From assembly GCA_963748295.1 (NCBI GenBank), contig CAVVIH010000001.1, forward strand, positions 124,001 to 188,000: a stretch of DNA of 64,000 nt, written 5' to 3'. This stretch comes from CAVVIH01 sp963748295. Its GTDB lineage: Bacteria > Acidobacteriota > Vicinamibacteria > Vicinamibacterales > 2-12-FULL-66-21. Shown here piece by piece: positions 38,567 to 47,356 of this stretch (position 1 is its first letter; every line of letters starts with the position of its first letter). The notes beneath the pieces were generated by a model. It saw only the letters and a program-made list of their open reading frames with translations, had not been told where the DNA came from and did not search any database. The translations under genes and the position numbers were made by a program.

Positions 38567-39754
38567 TCAGCGAGCGAACCTGCCGGCGCGAAGCAGCCTG
38601 GCCGCTCCGACGGCGACGATGCAGCCGCCCAGACTCAGAACCGCCCCCATCTTGAGCTCCGACAGCATCTGCCCCGGCCCAATCGTGGCCGTCGCAAAGA
38701 ACAGGGCCATGGTGAAACCCGTCGCGCTGATGAGTCCGAGAGGGATCACGTCGCGCCAATGGACGCCGCGCGGCAGGTGCAGGCCCAGGGCAGTTCCAAG
38801 TGCCACTCCGGCAATCAGACCGAGGGGCTTGCCGATCAATACGGCGACGGGAAGGCTCCAGACGCCAGCCTCGAGCGCGCTGAACGGCACACCTGCATTC
38901 ACCAGCCCGAAACAGAACAGCGCCACCTGGGCGGGATGCCGGCACAAGAGCTCCAACCCGCTGAGCGTGTCAGTAGCCCGCGCCGGCGCGTCGACGAAGA
39001 AGCCCGGATCGCGCGCGGCATGCGGCAATAAAAGGACGATCGGCACCAGCGCGAGCGCCGGATGGAATCCCCCGAAGAACAGCGCGCTCCACGAGAGTCC
39101 GCCGCCGACGATGAGATACGGCCACAGGGACTTGACCTTCAACTCGCGCAACGCGAGCGTGGCGACGATCGCCGCGAACATCAGCGGCACCGCTGATGCG
39201 AGTCGCAGCTCCTCGATCGGATCGACGACTGCCAGCGCGATGAATCCGAGGCCGTTCGCACTGATGGCCAGCAGGAGGAAGAATGCGACTGCCGCATGCC
39301 TGCCAAAGATTATTCGCGCGAAGAAATAGCCCGCGGCGATGTCGACCGCAAGGACCGTCGTCCAGCCGCGCACGAGCATCGGTTCGCCGAACGCGCGAAC
39401 CAGAAAGGTGAAGAGGAACAAAGGGACGGCGGCGACACCCAGCGATGCCAGCACGGGCAACGCCGCGTGCCGCCACGGATGCAGCACGCCTCCTGGTGCT
39501 GTGGCTTCGGCGATCTCTTTGGTGACGAGCGCAAAGAACAGCACCATGGCGATGTCGTTGACCAGGAAACCGGTCGCGTCCACGACGCGGTAGTAGCCTT
39601 CGACATCCGTGTTGGCCCAGACCAGCGCGATGAATGCGCCGAGCGGCAGGGCGACGAGATACTCCGTGGCAAAATGCCAGAGTCGCGGGAATCGCGTTCG
39701 GCGCGCTGCCCGGGTCCGGCCGGTCGGCCGATCCAGCAAGAGTTCAGCTTTCAT
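38567..39754 (-). CDS. nhaA: Na+/H+ antiporter NhaA
   Basis: 395 aa, intact, with about twelve hydrophobic segments. LPLGAFIALVWANTD, NDIAMVLFFALVTKEIAEA and TVLAVDIAAGYFFAR are NhaA regions; LISATGFTMALFFATATIG carries the conserved late helix. It exchanges sodium for protons at the inner membrane for pH and salt balance. The ATG overlaps the TGA of the metallophosphatase gene upstream (39751-39754), so they are coupled. NhaA genes next to Usp and BON genes recur in stress islands. Some catalytic-helix positions differ from E. coli NhaA (VDIAAGY instead of a double Asp), so transport activity is not certain. Confidence 0.85.
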   Translation of the reverse strand: MKAELLLDRPTGRTRAARRTRFPRLWHFATEYLVALPLGAFIALVWANTDVEGYYRVVDATGFLVNDIAMVLFFALVTKEIAEATAPGGVLHPWRHAALPVLASLGVAAVPLFLFTFLVRAFGEPMLVRGWTTVLAVDIAAGYFFARIIFGRHAAVAFFLLLAISANGLGFIALAVVDPIEELRLASAVPLMFAAIVATLALRELKVKSLWPYLIVGGGLSWSALFFGGFHPALALVPIVLLLPHAARDPGFFVDAPARATDTLSGLELLCRHPAQVALFCFGLVNAGVPFSALEAGVWSLPVAVLIGKPLGLIAGVALGTALGLHLPRGVHWRDVIPLGLISATGFTMALFFATATIGPGQMLSELKMGAVLSLGGCIVAVGAARLLRAGRFAR

Positions 39755-40625
39755 GGTGTCCTCGCCGCAGTTTCGGTGTGCCCGCCTGCCCGTCGAATCA
39801 CGCCGGCGTCCACGGTCGCTCCCGTGCGCGAGACGGTTTCGAAGTGCAGTTGATCTCCGTCCACTTCGACGAGCATGAAGGCCTGATCCTGATCGAAACC
39901 AGCCGCGGTCATGTCGGACGGCACCAGATCTCCCTTCCGCAGCTGGCCGCCCGAGCCACAGACGAAATACGTGATGCCGTTTTGTGGCTTGATGCGTTCG
40001 TAGACGTGGTCGTGCCCGGAAAACACCACATTGACGCCGTACTTCGTCAGCAGCGGCTCGAGGATCAGCCGGGTATCGACGCGCCATGTCGGCCGGCATT
40101 GCAATAGAGCGGATGATGGAAATAGCTGATCTTCCAGGCCTCGCGCGAGCTTTGGAGCGTTTTCTCCGCCCATTCCAGCTGCTTGGGATCCAGCGAGTTC
40201 GTGTCGATGACGAGGAACCGTAAGTTGCCGAGCGCGAACGTGTAGTAGCGCTGCCCGCCCATGTTCAGCGGCGGGTAGCTCACCGAGTCAGGTTCGTCAT
40301 GATTGCCGAGGGCCGCGTGGAATCTGACCCCAGCGTCCAGCAGGAGCTTGTACGGCTGTTCGAACTTCTTGACCAGATCCGGCGGCTTCTGCGCACCATA
40401 GAAGTTGTCACCCAGCATCAGAACGAGCTCGAACGGGAACTGCCGCCTCGACCTCACCATCTGGTCGGCCAGCTGATATTGCGCCGCATTTCCCGTGCCG
40501 TTGTCCCCGAGCACCGCGAACTTCACCGTCCCGGCATTATTTGGAAGCGTCGCAACCGCGCGCGAGGGCGATGCCCAGGACACCAGCAACAGCCACGACA
40601 ACAGCGCAGCGACGAGTCTCGGCAT
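39751..40625 (-). CDS. Exported calcineurin-like metallophosphoesterase (one frameshift)
   Basis: Start ATG 40625 with signal peptide LVAALLSWLLLVSWASPSRAVA. Metal-site motifs of the purple-acid-phosphatase-like family are all visible: FAVLGDNGTGNAAQ, LMLGDNFYG, AALGNHDEPD, ISYFHHPLYCNAGRHG and, after a frame change near 40100, NVVFSGHDHVYERIKPQ with YFVCGSGGQL. About 290 aa. A periplasmic phosphatase; substrate unknown. The stop overlaps nhaA. Just upstream is AGGTGTG-TCAT-TTGCA with sigma-54 spacing, but it is too close to the ATG and lacks a good -24. Confidence 0.85.
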
Positions 40626-40773
40626 GTCGAATGACCGCTGCAAATGACACACCTGCGGAAACCCTTCGCAAAATCGCCTCGGTCCGTTTCCTGATGGGAC
40701 TTTCTCCCCGCTCACCGCGAACGAGTTCGCGCGGACTTCGTTCCGCACGCGATTCGGGAAACGACGTAGGCCT

Positions 40774-40980
40774 TCAGTGCGGGTTCGACGTGTGTAGCTG
40801 TTCGTGAAGCCGCCAGCTCAGTAGGAAGAGAGTTCCGACGACCAACAAGGGTCCGGAGACGAGCAGGACCCAATCGAGGCGGCCCCTGGCGAGCCCGATG
40901 TAAGCGACGCCACAGATGATGAATACGGTGCCCAGCAGCCGCGCAGCCCACAGCAGAAGCCGGCCCGATGTCCTGGTCAT
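40774..40980 (-). CDS. Small two-helix membrane protein
   Basis: 68 aa from ATG 40980: RTSGRLLLWAARLLGTVFIICGVAYIGL, then ARGRLDWVLLVSGPLLVVGTLFLLSWRL and a hydrophilic tail. No family recognised. It lies between the BON gene (41001-41228) and the phosphatase on the same strand, so it is probably the second gene of a BON-membrane protein transcript. Confidence 0.7.
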   Translation of the reverse strand: MTRTSGRLLLWAARLLGTVFIICGVAYIGLARGRLDWVLLVSGPLLVVGTLFLLSWRLHEQLHTSNPH

Positions 40981-41000
40981 TGGAGCAGCTCCTCGACTTC

Positions 41001-41228
41001 TCAGCACGCGTCGTCGGCTCCATCCAGCTCGCCCAGCGCCCGCAGCTCGACGACGATCCGGTTGTCGACATGCCTGACGCCTGGCGTATCTCCCGCGGCA
41101 CGTTCCGCGGCGTTGCGCGCCATCCACGATCTGACAGTGCCTCTCAGCGTCGCCACGTCACCTGCGATGGTGACGCTTATGTGGCGTGAATCAGCAGCGA
41201 TGAGCGTGATGCGGGCAGCGGACGTCAC
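41001..41228 (-). CDS. Single BON-domain protein
   Basis: 75 aa from GTG 41228. The sequence SRHISVTIAGDVATLRGTVRSW, ARNAAERAAGDTPGVRHVDNRIVV is one BON domain, most like the third domain of the 33973 protein. GGGAG about 8 bp upstream is the ribosome-binding site. Probably a membrane-associated stress protein. A -24/-12 site lies upstream with a 34-nt leader. The longer in-frame readings across the next gene are not credible. Confidence 0.8.
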   Translation of the reverse strand: MTSAARITLIAADSRHISVTIAGDVATLRGTVRSWMARNAAERAAGDTPGVRHVDNRIVVELRALGELDGADDAC

Positions 41229-41272
41229 TTTTTTCTCCCGACACTTTCGACCGAAGGTCCGCGAAGGGCGAC

Positions 41273-41288
41273 CGCAATGACGATGCCG
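41273..41288 (-). promoter_or_regulatory. Sigma-54 promoter, single-BON gene
   Basis: Minus-strand CGGCATC-GTCA-TTGCG: GG and GC are 10 bp apart and the -12 TTGC is perfect, while the -24 half matches at GGCA only. The predicted transcript start is about 41262, 34 bp before GTG 41228. Confidence 0.5.
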
Positions 41289-41395
41289 TACGCGCCGGAG
41301 GCGTTCTGAATGGATTTGCCGCTGCCTGCGGGGGCCCCGGCCTCCGCGAGCGTGGGAATGCTCACGGCCTCTGCGGAAAACTCCACACCAGGCCT

Positions 41396-42584
41396 TCAGG
41401 GAACCGGCATGCCCGCTAGCGCCGGACGGTCGGGGAGCCGCGTCGCCACGATATCGCCACGCTCGCTCGAAGTTCGACTTTCAGCGCGCTCGGCAAGATG
41501 CCGCAGCCGTGCGGTCTGCATCAGGTTGTGCACCGGCGGGATCCAGAAGGCGTGAAAACGCTCGGTTGGCGGAAACGTTCCGCGAGCTCGCGCGTACAGG
41601 CGCGTGCGCCCAGCGTCGAGCGGCTCGAGCACGAAAGACCAGGAAACGTGCCAGTACCCGGCGCGGCCGCGAGGCGTCGAACGAAAGTTGCTTCTGGTTG
41701 TCGATGTCGAAAAGGCCGCCAAGTAGCAGAGCCCGGTTCGTTTCGATGCGGAGCACTTCGAAGTGAGCGTCACCCGTCGGCGTCGCCGCAGTCTGGCCGA
41801 CCCCCAGTTGCTGCATCTCCAGGCGGATCTTGCGTGGGATTGGTATTGCGGCGTTGTCAAGGCGATCCAGGCTGTAGACGCCGGTGCGTTGACAGCCCAT
41901 CTGCACGAGCCAGGGCCAGATGTTCTCGGGTGGTGCGGCGATGGCGATCGAATGCGTGAATTGTCCTATCGCATCCGGAATCAACTCGTCGCCCGGGAGC
42001 GGACGTTCGTTCTGGACTGACTCGGGCGTACCGAGGTCGCGCTCGATCTGCCCGAGCAAAACCCGTCTGATGATCTGCGAGCCTGGCGCTATCAGCCGGA
42101 AGTAGCGGCTGAACTTCTGCCAGGCTCTGTCATCAGTGGCTTCGACGCGTAGCTCGAACTCGACGCACGATGTCTGCGGACCTTCAGCGATGACGCGGAG
42201 CGCCCACGCAACCTTGATGTGGCCCGGTTGGGAGAACGCGGCAAAGGCGGCCGCGTCAGCGACGTGCGCGAACGGAATGACCGGCCGCCAGATCTTGCCG
42301 ATTGCTCCGACCGCGATCTCGTGCGGCGCATCCTCGGCCAGAATCTGAAAACCAGGCTCGGCTGTCGTGGATACCAGGTCGGCGAGTAAAAGGCGAACCT
42401 GCGGTCTCGTCCTTTTCAGCCCGTCGGGGAGCGTTCGGATGCCGAACAACGTCCGTATCAGCGTCGATTGAGCAAGGTCGAGCGCCCGCACGGTGTTCCA
42501 CGTGCGCCTGGCCTCGACAGCCACCTCCGCGCGATCGATTTCCACTAAAGCGGGTGTCGGGATGAGCAGGTCCAGCACGCTCAT
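41396..42584 (-). CDS. SRPBCC-fold protein (one frameshift)
   Basis: Two related halves. The first (EIDRAEVAVEARRTWNTVRA, FGIRTLPDGLKRTR, HIKVAWALRVIAEGPQTSC, FRLIAPGSQIIRR) and the second (SIAIAAPPENIWPWLVQMGCQRTGVYSLDRLDN, AHFEVLRIETNRALLLGG and, after a frame change near 41650, WSFVLEPLDAGRTRLYARAR) both read as START/SRPBCC-like lipid or hydrophobic-ligand folds. About 395 aa. Such proteins occur in Usp clusters near kinases with no defined ligand. Start ATG 42584 fits a -24/-12 site 24 bp upstream better than ATG 42611, which would lie inside the promoter. Confidence 0.72.
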
Positions 42585-42606
42585 GATGGCCTCCGCGCTG
42601 GCTGAC

Positions 42607-42622
42607 TGCAACGCGCGAGCCG
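42607..42622 (-). promoter_or_regulatory. Sigma-54 promoter, SRPBCC gene
   Basis: Minus-strand CGGCTCG-CGCG-TTGCA: perfect -12 TTGCA, GG-N10-GC spacing, and five of seven matches at -24. It supports ATG 42584 as the start. Confidence 0.6.
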
Positions 42623-42671
42623 GCTTGCTCTCGTTGCGATCGCGCTGGAAGGGAAGTCACCGCTCTACAGA

Positions 42672-44113
42672 TCACGAGTGAAGTTTCACGCGTGCTGGAA
42701 AAAACTCGCAATGGCGCCGGTCAGCCAATGGAAGCGTCACGTTCGCCACGGTTCCTCCGCCAACGCGCGGCTGCAGGCTTACGGTACCGTCCTGGAGCTC
42801 CACCAGGCGCTTCACGATGGGCAGGCCTAGCCCGGTACCCGCTTTCTTTGTCGTATAGAACGCCTCGAACATGTGAGCAATCACGTCCTGAGGGATGCCG
42901 CAGCCGTTGTCGAGGACTTCGATTCGGCACACCTGGGCATCCGACGACGTGCGCATGTCCACGAGCGTGGAACCTGCCTGGCAGGCGTTCAGCACCAGGT
43001 TGACCAGTGCGGCCCGCAGCATCTCGGGGTCACACCGGGACACGACCTCGGGTCCGGCGATCGAGATGTGCGGTCCATCCGGTCCGATCGACGCGCGCGC
43101 GGTTTCGACAACCTCTTTGACTATTTCACGGACCTTGACTGGCCGCGGAGCCGGCATCTGCGGGCGCGCAAAGCGCAGAATGTCGTTCACCTTCGCGTTG
43201 AGCGTGTCGATACGCTCGATCATGACTTGAATCACGTCGCGGTCCCTGGACGACTTGCCTATGCGCGGCCGAAGAACTTCGAGGGTTCCGCGAAGACCGG
43301 CCAGCGGGTTCCGGACTTCGTGCGCGACGACGGCCGCGAGCTCCCCGAGCTGCGCGAGTGCGGCTTGCTCGGATAGTCGCGCCTCCGCCGTTTTGCGCTG
43401 GGTAATGTCGGTGCGGATGGCGAGATACTGCCTCGGCTGTCCACGCTCATCCAAGAACGGCACGATTGTCGTGTCCATCCAATAGAGCGTCCCATCCTTC
43501 GCCCGGTTCCGGATCTCTCCTCGCCACACGCCGCCACGCGCGATGGTGCGCCAGAGCGTCGCATGAAGTCCTTCGAGTGATAGGCCGAGTTGACGATGCG
43601 GTGGTCCTGGCCGAGTAGTTCATCGCGCGAATACTTCGAGATCTCGCAGAACTTGTCGTTGACGTAAGTGATGACGCCGCGGTGGTCGGTGAGCGCGACG
43701 ATCGCGGCCTGATCCAGTGCATACCGAAGCTCCTCCAGCCGGACCACCGTCGCCTGCAGCGCCGCGTGTTTGCCTACGATTTCCGTGCTCCAGCGATCGC
43801 GCGCCCGACGGTGGTAGGCCACCGTCCCGGCGCTGAGCCAGATGATCGCGAGCTCGAGCGGCAGGTTGAGCCCGTCGATTTCGATGCTGCCAGTGGCGGC
43901 CGGTACGAAGACACCTGCGATGGTCGCCGCGCTCGCCGCCGCTGCGACCAATAGCGGCTCCCACACGCGTCCCGTCCGGATGAAGAGCAGTATGGGGACA
44001 ACGTAGAATGCCGGCATCGCGACCCCCGCCGGGACCGACATGTGCAGCCAGAAGACCAGAGCGACCAGGAGGGGGGCAAGCAGCCGCGCGGACAGCCGGC
44101 GAATATTCCTCAC
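42672..44113 (-). CDS. Membrane PAS sensor histidine kinase (one frameshift)
   Basis: N-terminal four-helix membrane domain (LLAPLLVALVFWLHMSV, VVPILLFIRTGRVWEPLL, AAAASAATIAGVFVPA, LELAIIWLSAGTVAYH), then a PAS domain (YALDQAAIVALTDHRGVITYVND, YSRDELLGQDHRIVNSAYH). After a frame change near 43550: IRNRAKDGTLYWMDTTIVPF, the kinase core VVAHEVRNPLAGLRGTLEVL, NLVLNACQAG, LDNGCGIPQ, FEAFYTTKKAGTGLGLP. About 480 aa. The kinase half is close to that of the 20854 protein, so the two kinases probably feed the same receivers. It has no regulator next to it. Confidence 0.85.
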
Positions 44114-44209
44114 CGCTGTGGGAATTGCGCCCCGGGAATAAGCCCGTCACGGGACGCGCGTCAGCGAGATCCCCCTGATATTCACTCGTAACAGATGTCA
44201 TGTGGATGC

Positions 44210-44225
44210 TGGCATTTTCGTTGCG
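44210..44225 (+). promoter_or_regulatory. Sigma-54 promoter, alcohol dehydrogenase gene
   Basis: TGGCATT-TTCG-TTGCG: TGGCA and TTGC are intact with 10 bp between GG and GC. The expected transcript start is about 55 bp before ATG 44291. Confidence 0.62.
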
Positions 44226-44290
44226 TGAAAGCGTTGGGAACGTCGAATATCCACGATCCTTGCCGGCGCCGGAAGGCGCGGGAGAACAAC

Positions 44291-45400
44291 ATGGAGAAAA
44301 TGAAGGCCATCGTGTTCCGCGGGGTCAACGACCTGCGGATCGAGGAAGTGCCAAAGCCGAGCCCGAGGGCCGGGGAAGCCGTCATCCGCATCGGTGCCAC
44401 GACCATCTGCGGAACCGACGTACACATTGTCAAAGGCGAGTACCCGGTCCGCCCGGGTTTGATCATCGGCCACGAGCCGGTCGGCGTCATCGATGCGCTC
44501 GGCGAGGGTCTCGAGGACGAGTACACGGTCGGCGACCGCGTGATCGTCGGCGCCATCACGCCGTGCGGCCAGTGCTTCTACTGCCTGAACGACGCCCGCT
44601 CCCAGTGCGGCGGTGCGCTCGGCGGATGGCGCTTCGGCAACACGATAAACGGCGCGTGGGCGGAGTACCTGCTCGTTCCGCATGCGCGTGCGAACCTCGC
44701 CAGGATTCCAGACGCCCTCACCGACGAACAGGTCCTGATGGTCCCCGACATCGCGTCGACGGGAATCTCCGGCGCCGAGAGCGGCAACGTCAAAGTCGGT
44801 GACGCCGTGGCAGTGTTCGCGCAAGGCCCCATCGGTCTGTGCGCTACGCTCGGAGCGAAACTCCGCGGCGCTGCGGTCATCGTCGGCGTAGACCCGATGC
44901 CGGTCCGGCGCACGATGTCGATGCGGTTCGGCGCGACCCATACGGTCGATCCGACCGCAGGAGATGTCGTCGCTCAATTGAAGAACCTGACGGAGGGGCG
45001 AGGTGTTGACGTCGCAATCGAAGCCCTGGGTCGGCAGGAGACGTTCGAGGCTGCGCTTCGCGCGATCCGGCCGGGAGGCGTCCTGTCCAGCCTGGGTGTG
45101 TATTCCGGCAAGCTGGTGGCGCCCTATGAAGCGCTCTACGCCGGTCTCGCCGATCAGAAGATCGTCACGACACTCTGCCCGGGCGGGAAGGAGCGAATGC
45201 GTCGGCTGATGGCAATGGTCGAGAGCGAGCGCATCGACCTGACGCCACTGGTCACGCATCGTTTCGCCCTGGACGACATCAAACAGGCGTACGAGCTGTT
45301 CAGCAGGCAGGGCGATGGCGTCATGAAAGTTGCGCTCTACCCGCAGGGAGTCCCGGCCCTGGAGGCAGTCACGTCCGTGCATGCGCTGGCGACTCGCTGA
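44291..45400 (+). CDS. Zinc-dependent alcohol dehydrogenase
   Basis: 369 aa from ATG 44291 (SD GGAGA). Medium-chain dehydrogenase features are complete: catalytic zinc ligands in TTICGTDVHIV and IIGHEPVGVI; structural zinc with four Cys in CGQCFYCLNDARSQC; and the NAD(P)-binding region DAVAVFAQGPIGLCATLGA. Closest in pattern to isopropanol/secondary-alcohol and formaldehyde-type dehydrogenases. It would reoxidise NADH or detoxify aldehydes; combined with PFL, a fermentative role is plausible. It has its own sigma-54 promoter. Intact gene, last of the island. Confidence 0.9.
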   Translation: MEKMKAIVFRGVNDLRIEEVPKPSPRAGEAVIRIGATTICGTDVHIVKGEYPVRPGLIIGHEPVGVIDALGEGLEDEYTVGDRVIVGAITPCGQCFYCLNDARSQCGGALGGWRFGNTINGAWAEYLLVPHARANLARIPDALTDEQVLMVPDIASTGISGAESGNVKVGDAVAVFAQGPIGLCATLGAKLRGAAVIVGVDPMPVRRTMSMRFGATHTVDPTAGDVVAQLKNLTEGRGVDVAIEALGRQETFEAALRAIRPGGVLSSLGVYSGKLVAPYEALYAGLADQKIVTTLCPGGKERMRRLMAMVESERIDLTPLVTHRFALDDIKQAYELFSRQGDGVMKVALYPQGVPALEAVTSVHALATR

Positions 45401-45439
45401 CCGAACCGGGTAACCCCGTCAGTACTGCTGGATGCGGAC

Positions 45440-45469
45440 CGCGGCGGGTTCACTACACGACCCGCCGCG
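45440..45469. terminator. Perfect 10-bp hairpin after the alcohol dehydrogenase
   Basis: CGCGGCGGGT (45440-45449) pairs with ACCCGCCGCG (45460-45469) around a 10-nt loop, 40 bp after the stop. No T-tract follows, so it may end transcription with help from Rho or protect the 3' end. Confidence 0.6.
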
Positions 45470-45513
45470 TCGTCCGTTGAAGCCCACGCGGCCTCCAACT
45501 CTTAATTCTTTCA

Positions 45514-45542
45514 TTGACATCATTGGACCGGAACTATATAGT
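45514..45542 (+). promoter_or_regulatory. Sigma-70 promoter with operator-like palindrome, blaI operon
   Basis: TTGACA (45514-45519), a 17-bp spacer and TATAGT (45537-45542) form a near-consensus promoter. The palindrome ACTATATAGT (45533-45542) overlaps the -10 box, and GG/CC pairs extend it outward after one mismatch. BlaI/MecI repressors bind such short dyads, so this is probably an autoregulatory operator. The whole stretch 45500-45570 is AT-rich compared with its surroundings. Confidence 0.75.
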
Positions 45543-45571
45543 CCCACTCTACTTTTAATTATTTAAGTGTT

Positions 45572-45946
45572 ATGGCACGCGCACGATCAGCTTCACTGAC
45601 CGACGGAGAAGCAAGGCTCATGGCTGTCCTGTGGCAGAAGCAGAAGGCCACGGTCTCGGACGTCGTCACCGCGCTCAAGGGCAAGCGGCCGGTCAACTAC
45701 AGCACCGTACAAACCATGCTGCGGATTCTGGAGGACAAAGGCTACGTCGCCCACGACAAGGCGGGGCGGGCGTTCGTCTACCGGCCGGTCGTGAGCCAGC
45801 CGCAGGCGCGGCGCAAGGCGCTCAGTCATCTCATGACGCGCCTGTTCGACAACTCGCCGAGCCTCCTGGTGCTCAACGTGCTCGAGCACGAGCAGATCGA
45901 TCCCGCCGAGCTCGAGCGGCTGAAGAAACTGATCGAGAAAGCCTAG
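45572..45946 (+). CDS. BlaI/MecI/CopY-family repressor
   Basis: 124 aa. Winged-helix segment LTDGEARLMAVLWQKQKATVSDVVTAL with PVNYSTVQTMLRILEDKGYV (recognition helix and wing) and AGRAFVYRPVVSQPQA, then a dimerisation tail (SHLMTRLFDNSPSLLVLNVLE). These repressors are inactivated by proteolysis signalled by the neighbouring M56 sensor. There is no clear SD before ATG 45572. The next gene starts 3 bp after the stop, so both are cotranscribed. In acidobacteria the pair is very common and is often not tied to beta-lactamase. Confidence 0.93.
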   Translation: MARARSASLTDGEARLMAVLWQKQKATVSDVVTALKGKRPVNYSTVQTMLRILEDKGYVAHDKAGRAFVYRPVVSQPQARRKALSHLMTRLFDNSPSLLVLNVLEHEQIDPAELERLKKLIEKA

Positions 45947-45949
45947 CCG

Positions 45950-47347
45950 ATGGACACGCTGCTGAACTGGCTCTGGCAGGGCATTGTGGTCGCGGCGGCG
46001 GCGGCGATTGCGCTGAAGCTCCTGGGGATCCGTGGCGCGGCATGGCGCTATCGCTTCTGGTGGGTCTCGATGGCGCTGGTGCTGATGCTGCCGGCCATTT
46101 CGGCGGTGTGGACCGCTCTATCGACGCCGGCGCCGGTGGATGCTGCTGCTGTTGCCACGACATACCTGCCCGACGTTTACGTGTCGGACCTTCTGCTGAT
46201 CGTTTTTCTCGTCGTGGCTGCATGGATCTCGTGGATGTTCCTGCACGTGATTCGCGCCTTCCTCGCATTTCGCGCGCTGCGCCGGGTCCGGACGTTCGCT
46301 GCGCCGTTTCCCGCCGAGCGCGAAGCACGGCTCGAACACTGGCTGGCGCTGCGGCAGTCGACGCCGACGCATCTGCCGCTCGTCGTTTCGGGCGACGTGC
46401 AGAACGCCGCGGTGATCGGCTTCAGGCGTCCGGCAATTGCGGTATCGCCGCGGCTGCTCGACACGCTGACCGACGCGCAGCTCGATCGTGTGCTCGTGCA
46501 CGAGTGGGCGCACATCGCGCGGCGCGATCATGTCTTTCACGGTGCACAGCTGCTGATCCGGATCCTCGCCGGATGTCATCCGGCGGTCTGGTGGATCGAT
46601 CGTCAGCTCGACGCCGAGCGCGAAAGTGCATGCGACGAAATGACCGTGCGTGTGACGGGTTCGCCGAAGGCGTATGCGGCGTGTCTGGCGCGGCTGGCCG
46701 AAATCAGCGCGACGCGGCCCGCATCGCTGCCGGTCCCCGCGGCGATCTCTTCCTCCAACGTCCGCCAGCGCATCATCCGTGTGCTCGGGATCACCGCGCA
46801 AGCCACCGAGCGCCAGATGCGGCTCAAAGCCGCCGCCGCCGCGGCCTGCATCGTCGTGATCGGACTCGAGGCGGCCTCATCCGCGCTCGTGCTTCCCGCC
46901 GTCGAACGCGCGGCCATGCTGGTCCACGCGGTTCCAGGCCCGCAGATTCCGACGTCTGCCGAGGTTCGCTCGAACGATGGCGCCGTGCCGATGGCGATTC
47001 CACCGAGCCGTCCGCGTCAGCGCCGCTCCTGGCGCGCGGCGTCAACGGCCGTGAGCGCGGCCGTTGAACCGCAGTCGGCGCCTGTTCCGGCCTCAGTCGA
47101 CCGGCTCGAACCTGCGCCGGCAGCGACCATCGAACACCTGCCGATGGCCGCCGCGTTGAACACAGACTCGATCCCGATGCTGCCCGTGACGGGCGCGCCG
47201 GCGCCACCACCGACCACGCAATCGGTTACCCCGTGGGCCGCCGCGAAGAGCGCAGGCGTTTCGGTTGGACGCGGGTCACAAAAAGCCGCCGAATCCACGG
47301 CGGGACTCTTCACCAGGTTCGGCAAGAAGATCGCCGCCTCCTTCTGA
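45950..47347 (+). CDS. M56 (BlaR1-type) membrane metallopeptidase
   Basis: 465 aa. Membrane helices (GIVVAAAAAIALKLLGI, WVSMALVLMLPAISAVW, LLLIVFLVVAAWISWMFL) surround a cytosolic zinc protease with HEWAH in RVLVHEWAHIARRDHVFHG and the third ligand region DAERESACDEMTV. After a fourth helix (AAAAACIVVIGLEAA) there is a Pro/Ala-rich periplasmic tail, but no penicillin-binding sensor domain, so the signal it detects is unknown. It likely cleaves the BlaI repressor encoded 3 bp upstream. Confidence 0.9.
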   Translation: MDTLLNWLWQGIVVAAAAAIALKLLGIRGAAWRYRFWWVSMALVLMLPAISAVWTALSTPAPVDAAAVATTYLPDVYVSDLLLIVFLVVAAWISWMFLHVIRAFLAFRALRRVRTFAAPFPAEREARLEHWLALRQSTPTHLPLVVSGDVQNAAVIGFRRPAIAVSPRLLDTLTDAQLDRVLVHEWAHIARRDHVFHGAQLLIRILAGCHPAVWWIDRQLDAERESACDEMTVRVTGSPKAYAACLARLAEISATRPASLPVPAAISSSNVRQRIIRVLGITAQATERQMRLKAAAAAACIVVIGLEAASSALVLPAVERAAMLVHAVPGPQIPTSAEVRSNDGAVPMAIPPSRPRQRRSWRAASTAVSAAVEPQSAPVPASVDRLEPAPAATIEHLPMAAALNTDSIPMLPVTGAPAPPPTTQSVTPWAAAKSAGVSVGRGSQKAAESTAGLFTRFGKKIAASF

Positions 47348-47356
47348 CGGGGTATC

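Noticed and set aside
40637..40656. Sigma-54-like site before the metallophosphatase (AGGTGTG-TCAT-TTGCA)
   Set aside because: The -24 half is poor and the predicted transcript start would be only about 3 bp from the start codon.
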